This document shows positions 1 to 7,042 of a DNA stretch of 27,842 nt, piece by piece (the first letter of the stretch is position 1; each line of letters opens with the position of its first letter). Origin of the DNA: DAOTXN01 sp034435435. GTDB lineage: Bacteria; Chloroflexota; Anaerolineae; S140-20. The translations under genes and the position numbers were made by a program. Where the stretch lies: positions 1 to 27,842 of the forward strand of contig DAOTXN010000136.1 of assembly GCA_034435435.1 (NCBI GenBank), written 5' to 3'. The notes under the pieces are model-generated. The model did not search any database. It worked only from the letters and a program-made list of their open reading frames with translations, and was not told the origin of the DNA.

Positions 1-27
1 GCTCAGAAGCCTTGCGAGGGCTGGGTT

Positions 28-420
28 TTACGCTTCTATGGGATCATCCGGGTGCGCGGCGTTCCACAACGCGATGATCTCGGCCTCGCTCTTGCCCACG
101 TTCTCGGCGTTGAGCCAGCGGCCCCGAAAACCGCTGTTCACGGCCTGGGCCACGCGCGGCGTCAAGCGTACCGTCACCTTGATCGAGCCGTCCTTCTTGC
201 CGATGGGCCGGTAGTGCGTCCCGTTGGGCAGTTGCACGATGCGCCCGGCCCGCAGCCCTTGCTGGATGGCCACGTCCAGCTCGGACAGCACCGCCAGCAC
301 GCTGCCACGGGTCTGGTTGGTGGCTTGCACCAGTTGCTCGATCACGTCTTCGGGGCCGACCGGGTCGGTCTTGGCCAGGCGCGGGCCGAATTCCGTCCAG
401 GCTTGAATCTTGTTTGCCAT
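28..420 (-). CDS. HU/IHF-like DNA-binding domain protein
   Basis: A 130-residue protein. Residues about 15-85 read like a divergent HU/IHF fold: an alpha-helical N-terminus, then the motif LSELDVAIQQGLRAGRIVQL followed by a Gly/Thr-rich beta-arm segment (PNGTHYRPIG). This resembles the HU-like proteins that start with 'ELxxxIxxALxxGxxVxLxxxGxF'. The basic stretch KVTVRLTPRVAQAV would be the DNA-contacting arm region. The ATG at 420 is preceded on the minus strand by a GGAGGG ribosome-binding site with about 9 nt spacing. The role would be DNA binding or nucleoid structure in the cytoplasm; no specific target can be inferred. It lies 184 bp downstream of the FAD oxidoreductase and is probably transcribed on its own. 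The family call rests on pattern recognition only. Confidence 0.7.
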   Translation of the reverse strand: MANKIQAWTEFGPRLAKTDPVGPEDVIEQLVQATNQTRGSVLAVLSELDVAIQQGLRAGRIVQLPNGTHYRPIGKKDGSIKVTVRLTPRVAQAVNSGFRGRWLNAENVGKSEAEIIALWNAAHPDDPIEA

Positions 421-604
421 ACGATGTTCCCTCCTACGTCAGGTCATTCAGCAGTGTTCGCCGCGCGCGTTTATGATAGAGTTATCGAGAAAAGCCGTTT
501 ATGTGCGGGGAGTTACAGCATATCTTATTACAAAATCGGGGGGGGGGGCAAGTATGATTTGTCACGGAATGGGGGTGACGAATGTCAGGGAATCGGCCAA
601 CTTT
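421..604. other. Intergenic region with an 11-G homopolymer
   Basis: No convincing gene. It holds the upstream region of the HU-like gene. A run of 11 G lies at 538-548. A short inverted repeat, GTCAC...GTGAC, lies at about 563-577. AT-rich stretches suitable for a promoter occur at 470-535, but I could not fix a -35/-10 pair. No clear terminator for the FAD oxidoreductase gene is visible. Confidence 0.5.
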
Positions 605-2227
605 TTATCGGGTGCGCCGCCGGCGCAAGACGCGCCGGCCTGTTCTCATCAGCCGTTCCAGCAAGTGGGCCAGGCGTTCGGGCGGCGGGCCGGGCAAAAG
701 CGGCCAGGCTTCGTCCTGAGCCTTCGACCCGAGCTCATGCCGAGGGTGCTCAGCCCGAAGGGCGGGCAATTGGCGCGAGCGCAGCACGGCGTTGGCGGCC
801 TCGATGCCGGTCACGCAGGCCCGTTCCAGGAAAAAGCTAGGAGATGGATGGCGCACCCAATCGCCGCAGCAAAACACGTCGGGCCAGGGCGTTTCGATCC
901 CCAGATGTCGCTCGGCCGGGCCGAGGCCGAACAGGGTGTGCGTGGCCGGATTGCGGCGCAGAAATGGGTGGATCAGGTGGCCGCGCAGCTCGGGAAAGGC
1001 GCTGTGCACGTCGGCGATGGCGCGGGCCAGCAACAAGGCGTCAGGTTCTTCCAATAGCTCCGGCGGGCCATAGATGTGGGCCTCAATGGCGCTGCCGCCG
1101 CTGGCTTTGCGCCACTGGATGTAACTCTCTTGCAGGCAATCCAGCCAGAAATAATTGTCCAGCACGAATTCGCCGCTAAAAATGCCCGCTTGGGCGTAGG
1201 TGAGGGGCGAGCGGTCGAACCACAAGCGGACGATGGCGGTGGGCATCGTGCGCGGCCAGTAGAGCGGCGGGGGAGCAGGGGAGCAAGAGGGCAGGGGAGC
1301 GCTGGCGTTGATGATTTTTTCCGTGTTGGCGGCGTCGGTTGCCAGGATGAGCTGGCGGGCGTGCAAGACGCCGGATGTTTGTCCTTGACTATGCACGCGC
1401 CAGCCAGCGGCGACGCGCTCGATGTGCGTCACGCTGTAATCCATTTCGAGTTGGCCGCCCAACTCGAGCAGTTTTTGAACCAACGGGGCGATGAGCGTGC
1501 TGCCGCCGTCGGCCGGCATGTACGAAAAGGCCCACGCGTCCCGGCGCAGTAAGGTGTAGAAGCGCAAAAAGGCGATAAAACCGGACAATGGAATCTCTTC
1601 CGGGTGGGCCGAAAGCCCGTTGCGGGCCAGTCCGACGAAAAAAGCGCGCAGCGCCGGGGCCCAGCCCTTGACCCAGTCGCTCAACCACAGACCCTCGAGG
1701 GGTTGCTCTTCGCGTAGGGGGTCGATGCCCAGGGAAAAGATCAGGCTGTACCACACGCGGGGCAGGGTCAGCCAGTCGCGCAGGCCGAGCATGGCCACAA
1801 AGTGCGGGCGCAGAAACAGCTCTAGATAGTGCAGCGGCGCGGGGAGCCAGCTATGCCGCAACGCGCTGCCGACGGCGGCGCGATAGACGCGCCCGCCGCG
1901 CTTGTAAATCCAATTTTCCTCTTGAGCCGGGATGAACAGCGGCCGGATGTGGTGGCGGGTAAGCATGGCCTGCAGGTTGTGATAAGGCGACCAGATGCCG
2001 TGGACGCCGTGCTCGTCGCGGAAGCGCCAGGTGCGCCCGGCGTGGCGCAATTCGATCACGTCGCCTCCGGCCACGCGCCCGCCGGGGTAACGCGGGTCGG
2101 CTTCGAGCACCAGGGGACGGATGCCACGCTCGGCCAGGTGCAGCGCCGCCGTCAGGCCGGCCAACCCGCCGCCGATGATGATGACGGGATCGTCGAGAGA
2201 GCCTTTCGGGGGATGAAGGAAGGACAT
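605..2227 (-). CDS. FAD-dependent amine-oxidase/phytoene-desaturase-type oxidoreductase
   Basis: About 540 residues. The N-terminal Rossmann motif IIIGGGLAGLTAALHLAERG, an acidic end of beta-2 (VLEAD) and the following PGGR segment are diagnostic of the amine oxidase/phytoene desaturase FAD fold. The C-terminal FAD motif is FCCGDWVRHPSPSFFLERA, then TGIEAANAVL. I chose ATG 2227 (MSFLHPP) over an in-frame start at 2278, because 2227 sits 4 nt after the stop of the radical SAM gene and the Rossmann motif follows at the usual distance. The substrate is unknown; relatives act on carotenoids, hydroxysqualene, amines or protoporphyrinogen. The last ~50 residues lie outside the FAD domain and include codons derived from a palindromic repeat (709-760). 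The tight spacing implies co-transcription and a joint pathway with the radical SAM protein. Confidence 0.75.
   Translation of the reverse strand: MSFLHPPKGSLDDPVIIIGGGLAGLTAALHLAERGIRPLVLEADPRYPGGRVAGGDVIELRHAGRTWRFRDEHGVHGIWSPYHNLQAMLTRHHIRPLFIPAQEENWIYKRGGRVYRAAVGSALRHSWLPAPLHYLELFLRPHFVAMLGLRDWLTLPRVWYSLIFSLGIDPLREEQPLEGLWLSDWVKGWAPALRAFFVGLARNGLSAHPEEIPLSGFIAFLRFYTLLRRDAWAFSYMPADGGSTLIAPLVQKLLELGGQLEMDYSVTHIERVAAGWRVHSQGQTSGVLHARQLILATDAANTEKIINASAPLPSCSPAPPPLYWPRTMPTAIVRLWFDRSPLTYAQAGIFSGEFVLDNYFWLDCLQESYIQWRKASGGSAIEAHIYGPPELLEEPDALLLARAIADVHSAFPELRGHLIHPFLRRNPATHTLFGLGPAERHLGIETPWPDVFCCGDWVRHPSPSFFLERACVTGIEAANAVLRSRQLPALRAEHPRHELGSKAQDEAWPLLPGPPPERLAHLLERLMRTGRRVLRRRRTR
709..760. repeat. 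Palindromic element inside the FAD oxidoreductase tail
   Basis: Inverted repeat with 13-nt arms at 709-721 and 748-760. The nested blocks CTTCG/CGAAG and CTGAGC/GCTCAG match perfectly, with two unpaired positions between them. It is read in frame as roughly residues 490-507, after the FAD-binding domain has ended. It has the look of a dispersed repeat rather than conserved protein sequence. Confidence 0.55.
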
Positions 2228-2231
2228 CTCG

Positions 2232-3302
2232 CTATCCAGGAACGTGGGACCAGACTGCGCCCTGCCGCGACGGCGCATAACGGATCAGTTCCCACAGCAG
2301 CGCCAGCGGGCGGGTCTGCATCAGCGATGGCTCGGCGTAGCATTGCTGGAAACAAGTGGTGCACAAGCGTGGGGGTGCGCCATATTCAGCGGCGGCGATG
2401 CCCAGCGCCTGCGCCCACGAATCCACGCGCAGCAGGTTGCAGGGTCGTCCGCCGTGGCTGCTCTGTTCGCGCTGGAAGGGGCGGCAGGGATAGACCAAGT
2501 CGCCGTTGGGCATGACGCGCGGGGCCAGCGTCGGGTAGCAGGGATAGGGAACCATGTCGCGCAGGGTGCTCAGGTAGGTCATGCTGCCCAAAATGGGGCC
2601 GCCCTGGCGTTTCAGCGCCACCAGGCGCGTGAGCAGGTCGCGGTAAGCTGGCGAGACCAGCAGGTCATAGCGCGGCCAGTTCTGAACCGCCTGCGGTGAG
2701 AACGAGACGAGTACGTTGTGTCCGATGCACCAGTCGAGCACCTGGGCGACGCCGGGCAAGGTGTCGGGTGCGAGCACGCAGTTCAGAATGAGCCGATAGC
2801 CCCATTCCCGTTGGTGAGCGGCATAGTGGCGCACGTTGTCCAGGATGGTCTGAGCAACGGCTGAGGGGGCGCGGATGATTTCGCTCCAAAATTTGGGGTC
2901 CGCGGCATCCAGGCTAACCACGAGCCGGTCGAGGGCGGGCAAAATCGCCTCGAACTGGGGCAATAAAAAGCCATTGGTCAACAAGGTGATGTGACGAAAG
3001 CCCAGCTCGCGGCGGGCGCGCGTCGCCAGGGCGACGATGTCGGGGTAGAGCAGCGGTTCCCCGCCGCTGAGAATGAGCCGGTCGCTGGCTTGCCGGGCGA
3101 TGCGCAGGACGCGCAAGGCGTCGGTCAGCGCGAGTTCTGGCTCGGCCTGGGCGTTGCGACGCGCGCCGAAATCTTCGCAATAGACGCAGTTGAGGTTGCA
3201 GCGTGTCGTGGCATAGTATGTGACCATGAGCGGGTGTAGCATGCGCTCGCGACGTATGAGCCGCAGCAGATTGAGCCAGTAGTTGCGGGTGGAGGCGCGC
3301 AT
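2232..3302 (-). CDS. Radical SAM protein with C-terminal Cys cluster (SPASM-like)
   Basis: About 356 residues. The radical SAM signature CxxxCxxC is clear (TTRCNLNCVYCEDFG, Cys35, Cys39 and Cys42), followed by the SAM-binding ILSGGEPLL motif. The C-terminal part carries a second Cys cluster (YPC...PC...LCTTCFQQC) after an MPNGDLVYPCRPF segment, as in SPASM/twitch-type enzymes that bind an auxiliary 4Fe-4S cluster. It would be a cytosolic enzyme doing radical chemistry on an unidentified substrate. I chose the ATG at 3302. An ATG at 3332 is possible, but its GGAG is only 2 nt away. A longer reading frame to 3476 crosses an inverted repeat and is not credible. A TATACT box ends 6 nt before ATG 3302. 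The FAD oxidoreductase starts 4 nt after this gene, so the two form an operon. Confidence 0.8.
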   Translation of the reverse strand: MRASTRNYWLNLLRLIRRERMLHPLMVTYYATTRCNLNCVYCEDFGARRNAQAEPELALTDALRVLRIARQASDRLILSGGEPLLYPDIVALATRARRELGFRHITLLTNGFLLPQFEAILPALDRLVVSLDAADPKFWSEIIRAPSAVAQTILDNVRHYAAHQREWGYRLILNCVLAPDTLPGVAQVLDWCIGHNVLVSFSPQAVQNWPRYDLLVSPAYRDLLTRLVALKRQGGPILGSMTYLSTLRDMVPYPCYPTLAPRVMPNGDLVYPCRPFQREQSSHGGRPCNLLRVDSWAQALGIAAAEYGAPPRLCTTCFQQCYAEPSLMQTRPLALLWELIRYAPSRQGAVWSHVPG

Positions 3303-3308
3303 TGGCCT

Positions 3309-3317
3309 AGTATACCA
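3309..3317 (-). promoter_or_regulatory. Extended -10 (TGGTATACT) for the radical SAM operon
   Basis: On the minus strand TGGTATACT matches an extended -10 element (TGn followed by TATACT at 3314-3309). The usual 6-nt distance puts transcription start on the A of ATG 3302, which would make a leaderless mRNA. No good -35 lies at 17 nt; a TTGGAG lies at 20 nt. If translation starts at 3332 instead, this match is coincidental. Confidence 0.4.
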
Positions 3318-3370
3318 CAAATGCAGTTTCATCGCTCCAAGCCGGTCCGCGACCGGCGCCGATCTCATCC

Positions 3371-3399
3371 ATCCGGTTAATCTTGCCGAAGGTCCTGTC
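3371..3399. repeat. Dispersed repeat, copy 1 (AATC..TGCCGAAGG type)
   Basis: This 29-nt stretch matches 6954-6982 at 25 of 29 positions in the same orientation, with the core TGCCGAAGG identical. Both copies lie in intergenic DNA. The pattern resembles the ATCCTGT/ACAGGAT-type intergenic repeats of many bacterial genomes. Confidence 0.6.
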
Positions 3400-3446
3400 C
3401 AAAAAAGCCTCCTGCCCTGCCTTGCAAGATCGCCGAAACTGACGAT

Positions 3447-3489
3447 AATGATAAGGGTGTGTTTGAAATGAAACACACCCTAATGATAA
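3447..3489. repeat. Perfect 10-bp inverted repeat flanked by 8-bp direct repeats
   Basis: The arms GGGTGTGTTT (3455-3464) and AAACACACCC (3471-3480) enclose a 6-nt loop. Identical direct repeats AATGATAA flank the structure at 3447-3454 and 3482-3489. It sits between the divergent radical SAM and glgP genes. It could be an operator, a transcription barrier without a U-tract, or a tiny insertion with a target duplication. The sequence alone does not decide. Confidence 0.6.
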
Positions 3490-3550
3490 CACCTGCGCGT
3501 CGCCTGACCACACCTGATAAACGCTATGCTCCACCTGTACACGAATTTTG

Positions 3551-3555
3551 GGAGG
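3551..3555 (+). promoter_or_regulatory. Ribosome-binding site that fixes the glgP start
   Basis: GGAGG lies 7 nt upstream of ATG 3563. This rules out the in-frame TTG at 3548, which would start before the Shine-Dalgarno sequence. Confidence 0.85.
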
Positions 3556-3562
3556 ACCTATC

Positions 3563-6112
3563 ATGCGCCAGATTCGTACCTTTACCGTCGCGCCGTCGCT
3601 ACCTGAAAAGCTATCCCGTCTGCCTGAACTTGCTTTTAACCTGCGCTGGACGTGGGATCACGAGACGCGAGACCTTTTCCGCCGGCTCGACCGTGACCTG
3701 TGGGAAGAGTGTTACCACAACCCGGCGCTCATGCTGGGCAAGATTGACCAGGGACGGCTGCGTTTGGCCGGCGCCGACGATGGGTTTATGGCCCACCTGG
3801 AGCGGGTGTGTGACAGCTTTGAGAATTATCTACGCAGTGAAACCTGGTATCGCCGCACCTTTGGCCGCACCGACAAGCCGCGCATCGCCTACTTTTCGGC
3901 CGAGTTTGGCCTCACCGAGTCGCTGCCGATCTATTCGGGCGGCCTGGGGGTGCTATCGGGCGACCATTTAAAATCGGCCAGCGAGCTGGGCGTACCGCTG
4001 GCGGGCGTCGGCCTGTTGTACCAAAAAGGCTACTTTCGCCAATATCTCAACGCCGACGGCTGGCAGCAGGAATCCTATCCGGTCAACGACTTTTACACGC
4101 TGCCCCTCACGCTGGTTCGTCAGCCCGACGGCCAGCCGCTCACGGTCACGGTGGACCTGCCTGGGCGCGCCGTGATCATCCAGGTGTGGCAGGTGCGGGT
4201 GGGGCGAGTGAGCCTGTTCTTGCTAGACGCCAACGTGCCGGCCAATCGCCCGGCAGACCAGGACATCACCGACGAGCTGTACGGCGGCGACGTCGAGATG
4301 CGCATCAAGCAAGAGATCGTGCTAGGCATCGGCGGCATCCGCGCCCTGGATGCGATGAGTCTCAACCCCGATGTGTGCCACATGAACGAGGGGCACTCGG
4401 CCTTTTTGGGCCTGGAGCGCATTCGCCAGCTCGTGTCGCGCCAGCAACTTTCTTTCGATGCGGCCCGCGAGGCCGCCGCTGCTGGTAACGTGTTCACTAC
4501 GCACACGCCGGTGCCGGCGGGCATCGACATCTTTGGTCCCCAGTTGATCGAAACGTATTTCGAGCACTATTACCCGGCGCTGGGCTTGACCCGCGACCAG
4601 TTCCTTGCGCTGGGGCGGCAAGACCCGCTTGACCAGAGCCAGGGTTTCAATATGGCCGTATTGGCTATCCGGCTTGCCGGGCGGGTCAATGGGGTCAGCC
4701 GCTTGCACGGCGCGGTCGCCCGCAAAATGTGGCAGAATATGTGGCCTAACGTCCCTGTGGATCAAGTTCCCATCGAATCTATCACCAACGGCATCCACAC
4801 CCGGTCGTGGATCTCGGACGACATGGCCGGCTTGTTTGACCGCTACCTGGGGCCGCACTGGATCACCCGCCCCGGAGATCAGAGCGTGTGGACGCGGGTC
4901 GAGCAGATCCCCGACGAGGAATTGTGGCGCACCCACGAACGGCGGCGTGAGCGCCTGGTCGCCTTTGCCCGCCAACGCCTGGCCGCCCAACTAGAAAGTC
5001 GGGGCGCGCCGCCCACCGAAGTGGCGCAGGCGGCCGAAGTACTCGATCCCGACGCGCTGACCATCGGTTTTGCTCGCCGCTTTGCCACCTATAAACGGGC
5101 CACGCTCCTGTTCCGTGACGTTGAGCGCCTGGTGCGTTTGTTGAATGCCCCTCGCTGCCCGGCGCAGATCATCTTTGCCGGCAAGGCCCACCCCCACGAC
5201 GTGGAAGGCAAGACGCTCATCAAAGACATCATCCATCAGGCCCGCCGCGAAGAATTGCGCAATCGCATCGTCTTTCTCGAAGATTATGACATCAACGTGG
5301 CTCGCTATCTGTTACAAGGGGTGGACGTGTGGCTGAACAGCCCGCGCCGGCCGCGCGAGGCCAGCGGCACCAGCGGCATGAAGGCCGCCGCCAACGGCGC
5401 GCTCAACCTGAGCATCCTGGATGGCTGGTGGGACGAGGCCTACACGCCCGATGTGGGCTGGGCGATTGGGCGCGGCGAGGAATACGCTGATTTGAATTAT
5501 CAGGACGACGTCGAATCGGCGGCGCTATATGACCTGTTGGAAAAAGCGGTCGCGCCGTTGTTTTATACCCGCGGCCGGGACGGCCTGCCCCGAGGTTGGA
5601 TCGCCAAAATGAAGGCCTCGATGGGCTGCTTGTGCCCGGTATACAACACCAATCGCATGGTGCGTGAATATACGGAGCGCTTTTATCTCACCGCCGCCGA
5701 GCGTTATTGGCGCCTGGCAGAAAAAGACGGCGTCCACGCCCGCGCCCTGGCTCAGTGGAAGCGCCAGATGCACCAGCATTGGCCCCAGATACGCGTCGAA
5801 GGCATCCAGGCCGACGCCGAGGCGGTCAAAGTGGGGGATGTGCTGCAGGTGAGTGCGCGGGTTTTTCTGGGCCAGCTACAACCGCAAGACGTGGAGGTGG
5901 AAGTCTATTACGGTCGCGTCGACGCACAGGGCGACGTTCCTCAAGGGACGACGACGACGATGCAAGCCCAAGCGGGCGCCGATGGCTGGTACACCTACAC
6001 CGGCGCAGTGTCGTGCCTCAACAGCGGGCGCTTTGGCTACGCCGTGCGCGTGCTGCCCCATCACAAGGACCTGATCCATCCCTACGAGCTGGGCTTGATT
6101 TTGTGGGCGTGA
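3563..6112 (+). CDS. glgP: Alpha-glucan (glycogen/maltodextrin) phosphorylase, GT35, DUF3417 type
   Basis: 849 residues. It catalyses phosphorolysis of alpha-1,4-glucans to glucose-1-phosphate in the cytosol. The N-terminus (FNLRWTWDHETRDLFRRLD) is the DUF3417 cap that marks the short bacterial/archaeal alpha-glucan phosphorylase branch. Further family motifs are AYFSAEFGLTESLPIYSGGL near residue 110, MNEGHSAF, FTTHTPVPAGID and GFARRFATYKRA. The PLP-attachment segment SGTSGMKAAANGALN places the Schiff-base lysine at residue 607. The length is usual for this branch. A strong GGAGG precedes ATG 3563. It is the only clear plus-strand gene in the window. It converges on the 6140-6844 gene with 27 nt between stops and no obvious terminator. 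There are no other glycogen genes nearby, so it is likely a single-gene unit for storage-glucan breakdown. Confidence 0.95.
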   Translation: MRQIRTFTVAPSLPEKLSRLPELAFNLRWTWDHETRDLFRRLDRDLWEECYHNPALMLGKIDQGRLRLAGADDGFMAHLERVCDSFENYLRSETWYRRTFGRTDKPRIAYFSAEFGLTESLPIYSGGLGVLSGDHLKSASELGVPLAGVGLLYQKGYFRQYLNADGWQQESYPVNDFYTLPLTLVRQPDGQPLTVTVDLPGRAVIIQVWQVRVGRVSLFLLDANVPANRPADQDITDELYGGDVEMRIKQEIVLGIGGIRALDAMSLNPDVCHMNEGHSAFLGLERIRQLVSRQQLSFDAAREAAAAGNVFTTHTPVPAGIDIFGPQLIETYFEHYYPALGLTRDQFLALGRQDPLDQSQGFNMAVLAIRLAGRVNGVSRLHGAVARKMWQNMWPNVPVDQVPIESITNGIHTRSWISDDMAGLFDRYLGPHWITRPGDQSVWTRVEQIPDEELWRTHERRRERLVAFARQRLAAQLESRGAPPTEVAQAAEVLDPDALTIGFARRFATYKRATLLFRDVERLVRLLNAPRCPAQIIFAGKAHPHDVEGKTLIKDIIHQARREELRNRIVFLEDYDINVARYLLQGVDVWLNSPRRPREASGTSGMKAAANGALNLSILDGWWDEAYTPDVGWAIGRGEEYADLNYQDDVESAALYDLLEKAVAPLFYTRGRDGLPRGWIAKMKASMGCLCPVYNTNRMVREYTERFYLTAAERYWRLAEKDGVHARALAQWKRQMHQHWPQIRVEGIQADAEAVKVGDVLQVSARVFLGQLQPQDVEVEVYYGRVDAQGDVPQGTTTTMQAQAGADGWYTYTGAVSCLNSGRFGYAVRVLPHHKDLIHPYELGLILWA

Positions 6113-6139
6113 CAGCCGCTCTCTTATGGCTCCACTGGT

Positions 6140-6844
6140 TTATTTACGCCGCCAGCAACTATCCCGCAGCGCGCACAGATGACACACTGAACCAACGTGC
6201 CCGGCGTCATAACCCGGGCCCAGGCCGATGACCAGCGAAACCGATTTGTGTGGCTCGAGCACACAATGGTTATTCAGTCGCACATCAATCTCGTCCAGCG
6301 GCAACAACGCGCACAACTCGCGTTGCCCCTGCAGCGACCAGCCCACCAACGACCCTGGGCTGAGGGCGGCGCTCACCCCCCACCCGCGTTCAGAGGCTTT
6401 TTCTTCGGCCAGGCAGCGCACTGTCTCGCCGACGCGACCCAGCGCCATCACACCCACGGTGTCCAGCCAGTAGGCGGCTAACATATCGCCGGACCGGTTG
6501 AGCTGCTCCACCTGGGCTTCCAACGCCGGACCGAGGGTGTACACCGCAGCCAGCAAGCGCGTTGCCAGGGCCAACAGGTCGGCGTGCGGGCCGACGGTCA
6601 GACCCGAAAGGTCTGCAAGACCTTTCGGGTCTACGAGCCACACGCGCCCGTTGTCTACCTGTTGGACCTCAAACTCGGCGTACACGATGGCCGGCGCGTA
6701 AAGCGGCCCGGCCATTTCGATGGCTTCGGCTGCGGCGCGAAGCGTTGCGGCTGTATTGCGCGCGCTGCACTGGCGGCGCGGCTGCTGCGCCTGGACGATC
6801 TCGTCGGGCGTCAAGGCGATGGGAATGTCTCTTAAAACAGGCAT
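6140..6844 (-). CDS. B12-dependent methionine synthase activation domain-like protein
   Basis: 234 residues. The C-terminal half matches the layout of the MetH activation (AdoMet-binding) domain as found in stand-alone proteins: LSPGSLVGWSLQGQRELCALL, then VRLNNHCVLEPHKSVSLVIGLG, then a cysteine ending CHLCALRDSCWRRK. In full-length MetH this domain binds AdoMet and reactivates cob(II)alamin. Stand-alone versions with a terminal Cys cluster occur beside corrinoid methyltransferases in anaerobes. No corrinoid protein or methyltransferase is encoded nearby, so the partner is unknown. Residues 71-82 (DPKGLADLSGL) are encoded by a perfect palindrome (6600-6632) and look like a repeat insertion. 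A TATAAT box lies 30-35 nt upstream of the ATG, so it probably has its own promoter. Confidence 0.65.
   Translation of the reverse strand: MPVLRDIPIALTPDEIVQAQQPRRQCSARNTAATLRAAAEAIEMAGPLYAPAIVYAEFEVQQVDNGRVWLVDPKGLADLSGLTVGPHADLLALATRLLAAVYTLGPALEAQVEQLNRSGDMLAAYWLDTVGVMALGRVGETVRCLAEEKASERGWGVSAALSPGSLVGWSLQGQRELCALLPLDEIDVRLNNHCVLEPHKSVSLVIGLGPGYDAGHVGSVCHLCALRDSCWRRK
6600..6632. repeat. Perfect 15-bp inverted repeat inside a coding sequence
   Basis: The arms AGACCCGAAAGGTCT (6600-6614) and AGACCTTTCGGGTCT (6618-6632) are exact reverse complements with a 3-nt loop. Each arm is itself partly palindromic (GACC...GGTC). The 33-nt unit equals 11 codons and keeps the reading frame of the surrounding gene. 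Confidence 0.85.
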
Positions 6845-6873
6845 CGCTCATCTCGCAAAAATGGATTGTCTCC

Positions 6874-6879
6874 ATTATA
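6874..6879 (-). promoter_or_regulatory. Candidate -10 box (TATAAT) for the B12 activation-like gene
   Basis: On the minus strand TATAAT lies 29 nt upstream of ATG 6844, within an AT-rich stretch. No good -35 is visible at 16-18 nt. Transcription would start near 6867, giving a leader of about 22 nt. Confidence 0.4.
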
Positions 6880-6912
6880 CACCAATTCTACTCGCCCTGG
6901 TCGCTTTTTTTG

Positions 6913-6982
6913 GACAGGATTTACAAGATTTGCAGGATTTTTCCACCAATTCTATCCTGTGAATCCTGCCGAAGGCCCTGTC
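6913..6982. repeat. Dispersed intergenic repeat with nested inverted arms
   Basis: Nested complementary arms are GACAGG (6913-6918) with CCTGTC (6977-6982), ACAGGAT (6914-6920) with ATCCTGT (6954-6960), and GCAGGATT (6932-6939) with AATCCTGC (6962-6969). The right part recurs at 3371-3399. It fills most of the 198-bp gap between thrC and the B12 activation-like gene. No gene or clean terminator is seen in the rest of that gap. Confidence 0.65.
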
Positions 6983-7042
6983 AATATCCTCAGGTTTGCC
7001 ACTTGCGAGTGTCCGGGCTGAGCAGTTTCCACCCATTACGAT

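Noticed and set aside
1..30. Possible plus-strand terminator: AGCC/GGCT stem followed by GGGTTTT
   Set aside because: The stem is only about 4-5 bp with mismatches and no plus-strand gene is visible upstream of it.
560..580. GTCAC...GTGAC dyad as a CRP/FNR-type operator
   Set aside because: The half-sites are only 5 bp and the spacer of 9 nt does not fit a known consensus.
52..840. Plus-strand frames of 215-262 codons over 52-1057
   Set aside because: They are antisense to the HU-like and FAD oxidoreductase genes, with Arg/Gly/Ala-rich low-complexity translations caused by high GC.
3303..3476. N-terminal extension of the radical SAM frame to 3476
   Set aside because: It crosses the 3447-3489 inverted repeat and the dispersed repeat at 3371-3399, and has no family similarity before the core.
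4120..4990. Minus-strand frames inside glgP
   Set aside because: glgP is continuous with intact motifs; these frames are antisense and have no start signals.
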